DNA from: Syntrophaceae bacterium UBA2192
GTDB taxonomy: Bacteria > Desulfobacterota > Syntrophia > Syntrophales > UBA2192
NCBI GenBank assembly: GCA_002327315.1
Contig: DCVI01000168.1
Span: 1 to 15,417 of the forward strand
DNA: 15,417 nucleotides
Reading direction: 5' to 3'
The notes under the pieces: generated by a model
Seen by the model: only the letters and a program-made list of their open reading frames with translations
Told to the model about the DNA's origin: nothing
Database searches by the model: none
Translations under genes and position numbers: made by a program
Shown here: positions 14,388 through 15,417 of the stretch, one piece after another
Layout of the letters: each line of letters starts with the position of its first letter
Numbering within the stretch: position 1 is the first letter of the stretch

Positions 14388-15116
14388 TTGACAGGCCGCA
14401 TAGACAGGACCTACCGAAGATTAACATCCCAACGTAATTATTCGCATTTTACCGTTAAAATCAGCGAAACGGATCTCTATATCCTCGCCGATTCGGACCT
14501 GTCCGAACCGGCATTCCAGTCGGCCCTGAGATGTCGGGTTCAGATTGAAGAGTACATTCGGATTCATCCTGAATTCAGAACCTCCCTCGTTCCCATTGCA
14601 GGGGACAAACTCGCTCCCGACATCGTCAGGGATATGCTCGAGGCTTCCAGCAGGGCCTTCGTCGGCCCCATGGCATCGGTTGCCGGGGCCATCGCGGAAC
14701 ATGTCGGCGAGGACCTTCTCAAGTCAAGCGCCAATGTAATGGTTGAAAACGGAGGAGATATCTATCTGAATGTAAACGATCATGTTCTGATTGGAATCTT
14801 CGCTGGAGACTCGCCGCTGACAGGAAGGATCGCCTTGAGCATCGAAGCGAAGGAGACTCCGGTCGGAATCTGCACGTCATCGGGGACGGTAGGGCACTCT
14901 TTGAGTTTTGGAATTGCCGATGCGGTCTGCATCAAATCGAAATCGACTGCGCTTGCCGACGCGGCCGCAACAGCGGTGGGGAACCTCATCAGGAAGAAAT
15001 CCGACATAAAGAAGGGACTTGAGAGGGCCATGTCGATACCGGGAGTCCTGGGGGTCCTGATCATAACGGGCGATACGTTGGCCGTTCAGGGCAACATGGA
15101 GCTCAGAAGGGTATGA
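14388..15116 (+). CDS. UPF0280 family protein (ApbE-like superfamily)
   Basis: The product is 242 residues from TTG at 14388. This start was chosen because GGAG (14379-14382) sits 5 nt before it; a GTG at 14382 would add two residues but lacks its own ribosome site. Family-typical blocks are RTYRRL near the N-terminus, GPMASVAGAIAEHVG (about 93-107), VENGGDIYLN, TSSGTVGHSLSFGIADAVCI and ALADAAATAVGN. These match UPF0280, a conserved uncharacterised family structurally related to the flavin-linked ApbE superfamily. The NGGD and ADA(A)AT elements are shared with ApbE proteins, but FMN transferase activity should not be assumed. No signal peptide or lipobox is seen, unlike typical ApbE. It begins 37 bp after dnaE and is probably cotranscribed with it. 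Confidence 0.92.
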   Translation: MTGRIDRTYRRLTSQRNYSHFTVKISETDLYILADSDLSEPAFQSALRCRVQIEEYIRIHPEFRTSLVPIAGDKLAPDIVRDMLEASSRAFVGPMASVAGAIAEHVGEDLLKSSANVMVENGGDIYLNVNDHVLIGIFAGDSPLTGRIALSIEAKETPVGICTSSGTVGHSLSFGIADAVCIKSKSTALADAAATAVGNLIRKKSDIKKGLERAMSIPGVLGVLIITGDTLAVQGNMELRRV

Positions 15117-15417
15117 CATCGAAAACGCATAAGCTAAGTTTACATAACATATCTTATCAGACATTAGCCACAATGTCTCTCTGCGCCCCAATTGTCCTCT
15201 CGGCATAATCTTGGACTCTTTGAAAAGTCCCATTCGCAGGTCAAACATCATGACCATCCTTCAATCGCAGCCCCTCATTTCTCGATGTTCGAATTCCTCA
15301 AGCATCTGAGTGCCAGGCACCTCGTTGCGAGAATATTGATCGCATCCCTGCTCATCATAACAGCATCAAAGAAATATCGTTTCACTTGGTCGACATCCTA
15401 AACAATATATTTTAACG
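15117..15417. other. AT-richer non-coding stretch after the UPF0280 gene
   Basis: Base composition shifts visibly toward AT compared with the rest of the window. A 69-codon plus-strand frame from a TTG at 15192 to 15401 and a 36-codon minus-strand frame from a GTG at 15385 are open, but neither resembles a family I know or shows a good ribosome site. I see no tRNA, transposase fragment or inverted repeat pair. The only structured element is the hairpin at 15159-15178. The next gene presumably begins beyond the window. Confidence 0.6.
15159..15178. other. Perfect 7-bp hairpin downstream of the UPF0280 gene
   Basis: AGACATT (15159-15165) and AATGTCT (15172-15178) form a perfect stem around a 6-nt loop, 42 bp after the stop codon of the UPF0280 gene. 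No T-tract follows on either strand, so it is not a standard intrinsic terminator. It could be a transcript 3'-end stabiliser or an operator-like dyad for a gene beyond the window. Confidence 0.45.

Noticed and set aside
15192..15401. A 69-codon plus-strand frame starting with TTG
   Set aside because: It has no ribosome site, no family resemblance and lies in AT-rich sequence; not supportable as a gene.

Overview
This 15.4 kb window looks like an ordinary, GC-rich chromosomal stretch of a Gram-negative bacterium. The best guess is a Desulfobacterota (former Deltaproteobacteria), perhaps a Syntrophia-type lineage. That rests on the combination of a UPF0280 protein, a DUF1285-type protein, a B12-domain radical SAM protein resembling ones I recall from Geobacter-like genomes, and exported M16 peptidases. 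The taxonomic call is inference from memory of these families. Coding density is very high. I see no insertion sequence, prophage, tRNA, rRNA or CRISPR array.

Layout. (1) Bases 1-615, plus strand: the 3' part of a LysM-repeat cell-wall protein, probably the tail of an MltD-type lytic transglycosylase. It meets ybeY tail to tail with only 10 bp between them. (2) Bases 626-8054, minus strand: seven closely packed genes, read from right to left as B12/radical SAM protein, small two-helix membrane protein, catalytic M16 peptidase, non-catalytic M16 partner, M20 metallopeptidase, phoH and ybeY. Junctions are ATGA and GTGA overlaps or gaps of 9-32 bp. One good sigma-70-like promoter lies just upstream of the radical SAM gene, so the set probably forms one transcription unit. 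(3) Bases 8055-8235: a divergent promoter region. (4) Bases 8236-10707, plus strand: dtd (D-aminoacyl-tRNA deacylase), a DUF1285-like protein and guaB (IMP dehydrogenase), closed by a clear intrinsic terminator. (5) Bases 10778-15116, plus strand: a promoter, full-length dnaE (replicative DNA polymerase III alpha) and a UPF0280 (ApbE-like) gene. (6) Bases 15117-15417: a more AT-rich, apparently non-coding tail with one perfect hairpin.

How the genes may work together. The minus-strand unit joins envelope proteolysis (an M16 active/inactive pair with signal peptides) and a cytosolic M20 hydrolase with the RNA-quality genes phoH and ybeY. The plus-strand genes cover proofreading of tRNA charging, guanine nucleotide supply and DNA replication. 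Points worth a second look are: a heptanucleotide tandem repeat that fills the phoH-ybeY gap and supplies the ybeY start region; the M16 pair next to a radical SAM gene; a DnaE whose PHP domain keeps all nine expected metal ligands; and a TTG start for phoH preceded by an out-of-frame two-codon ORF. I found no convincing novel defence or mobile system.
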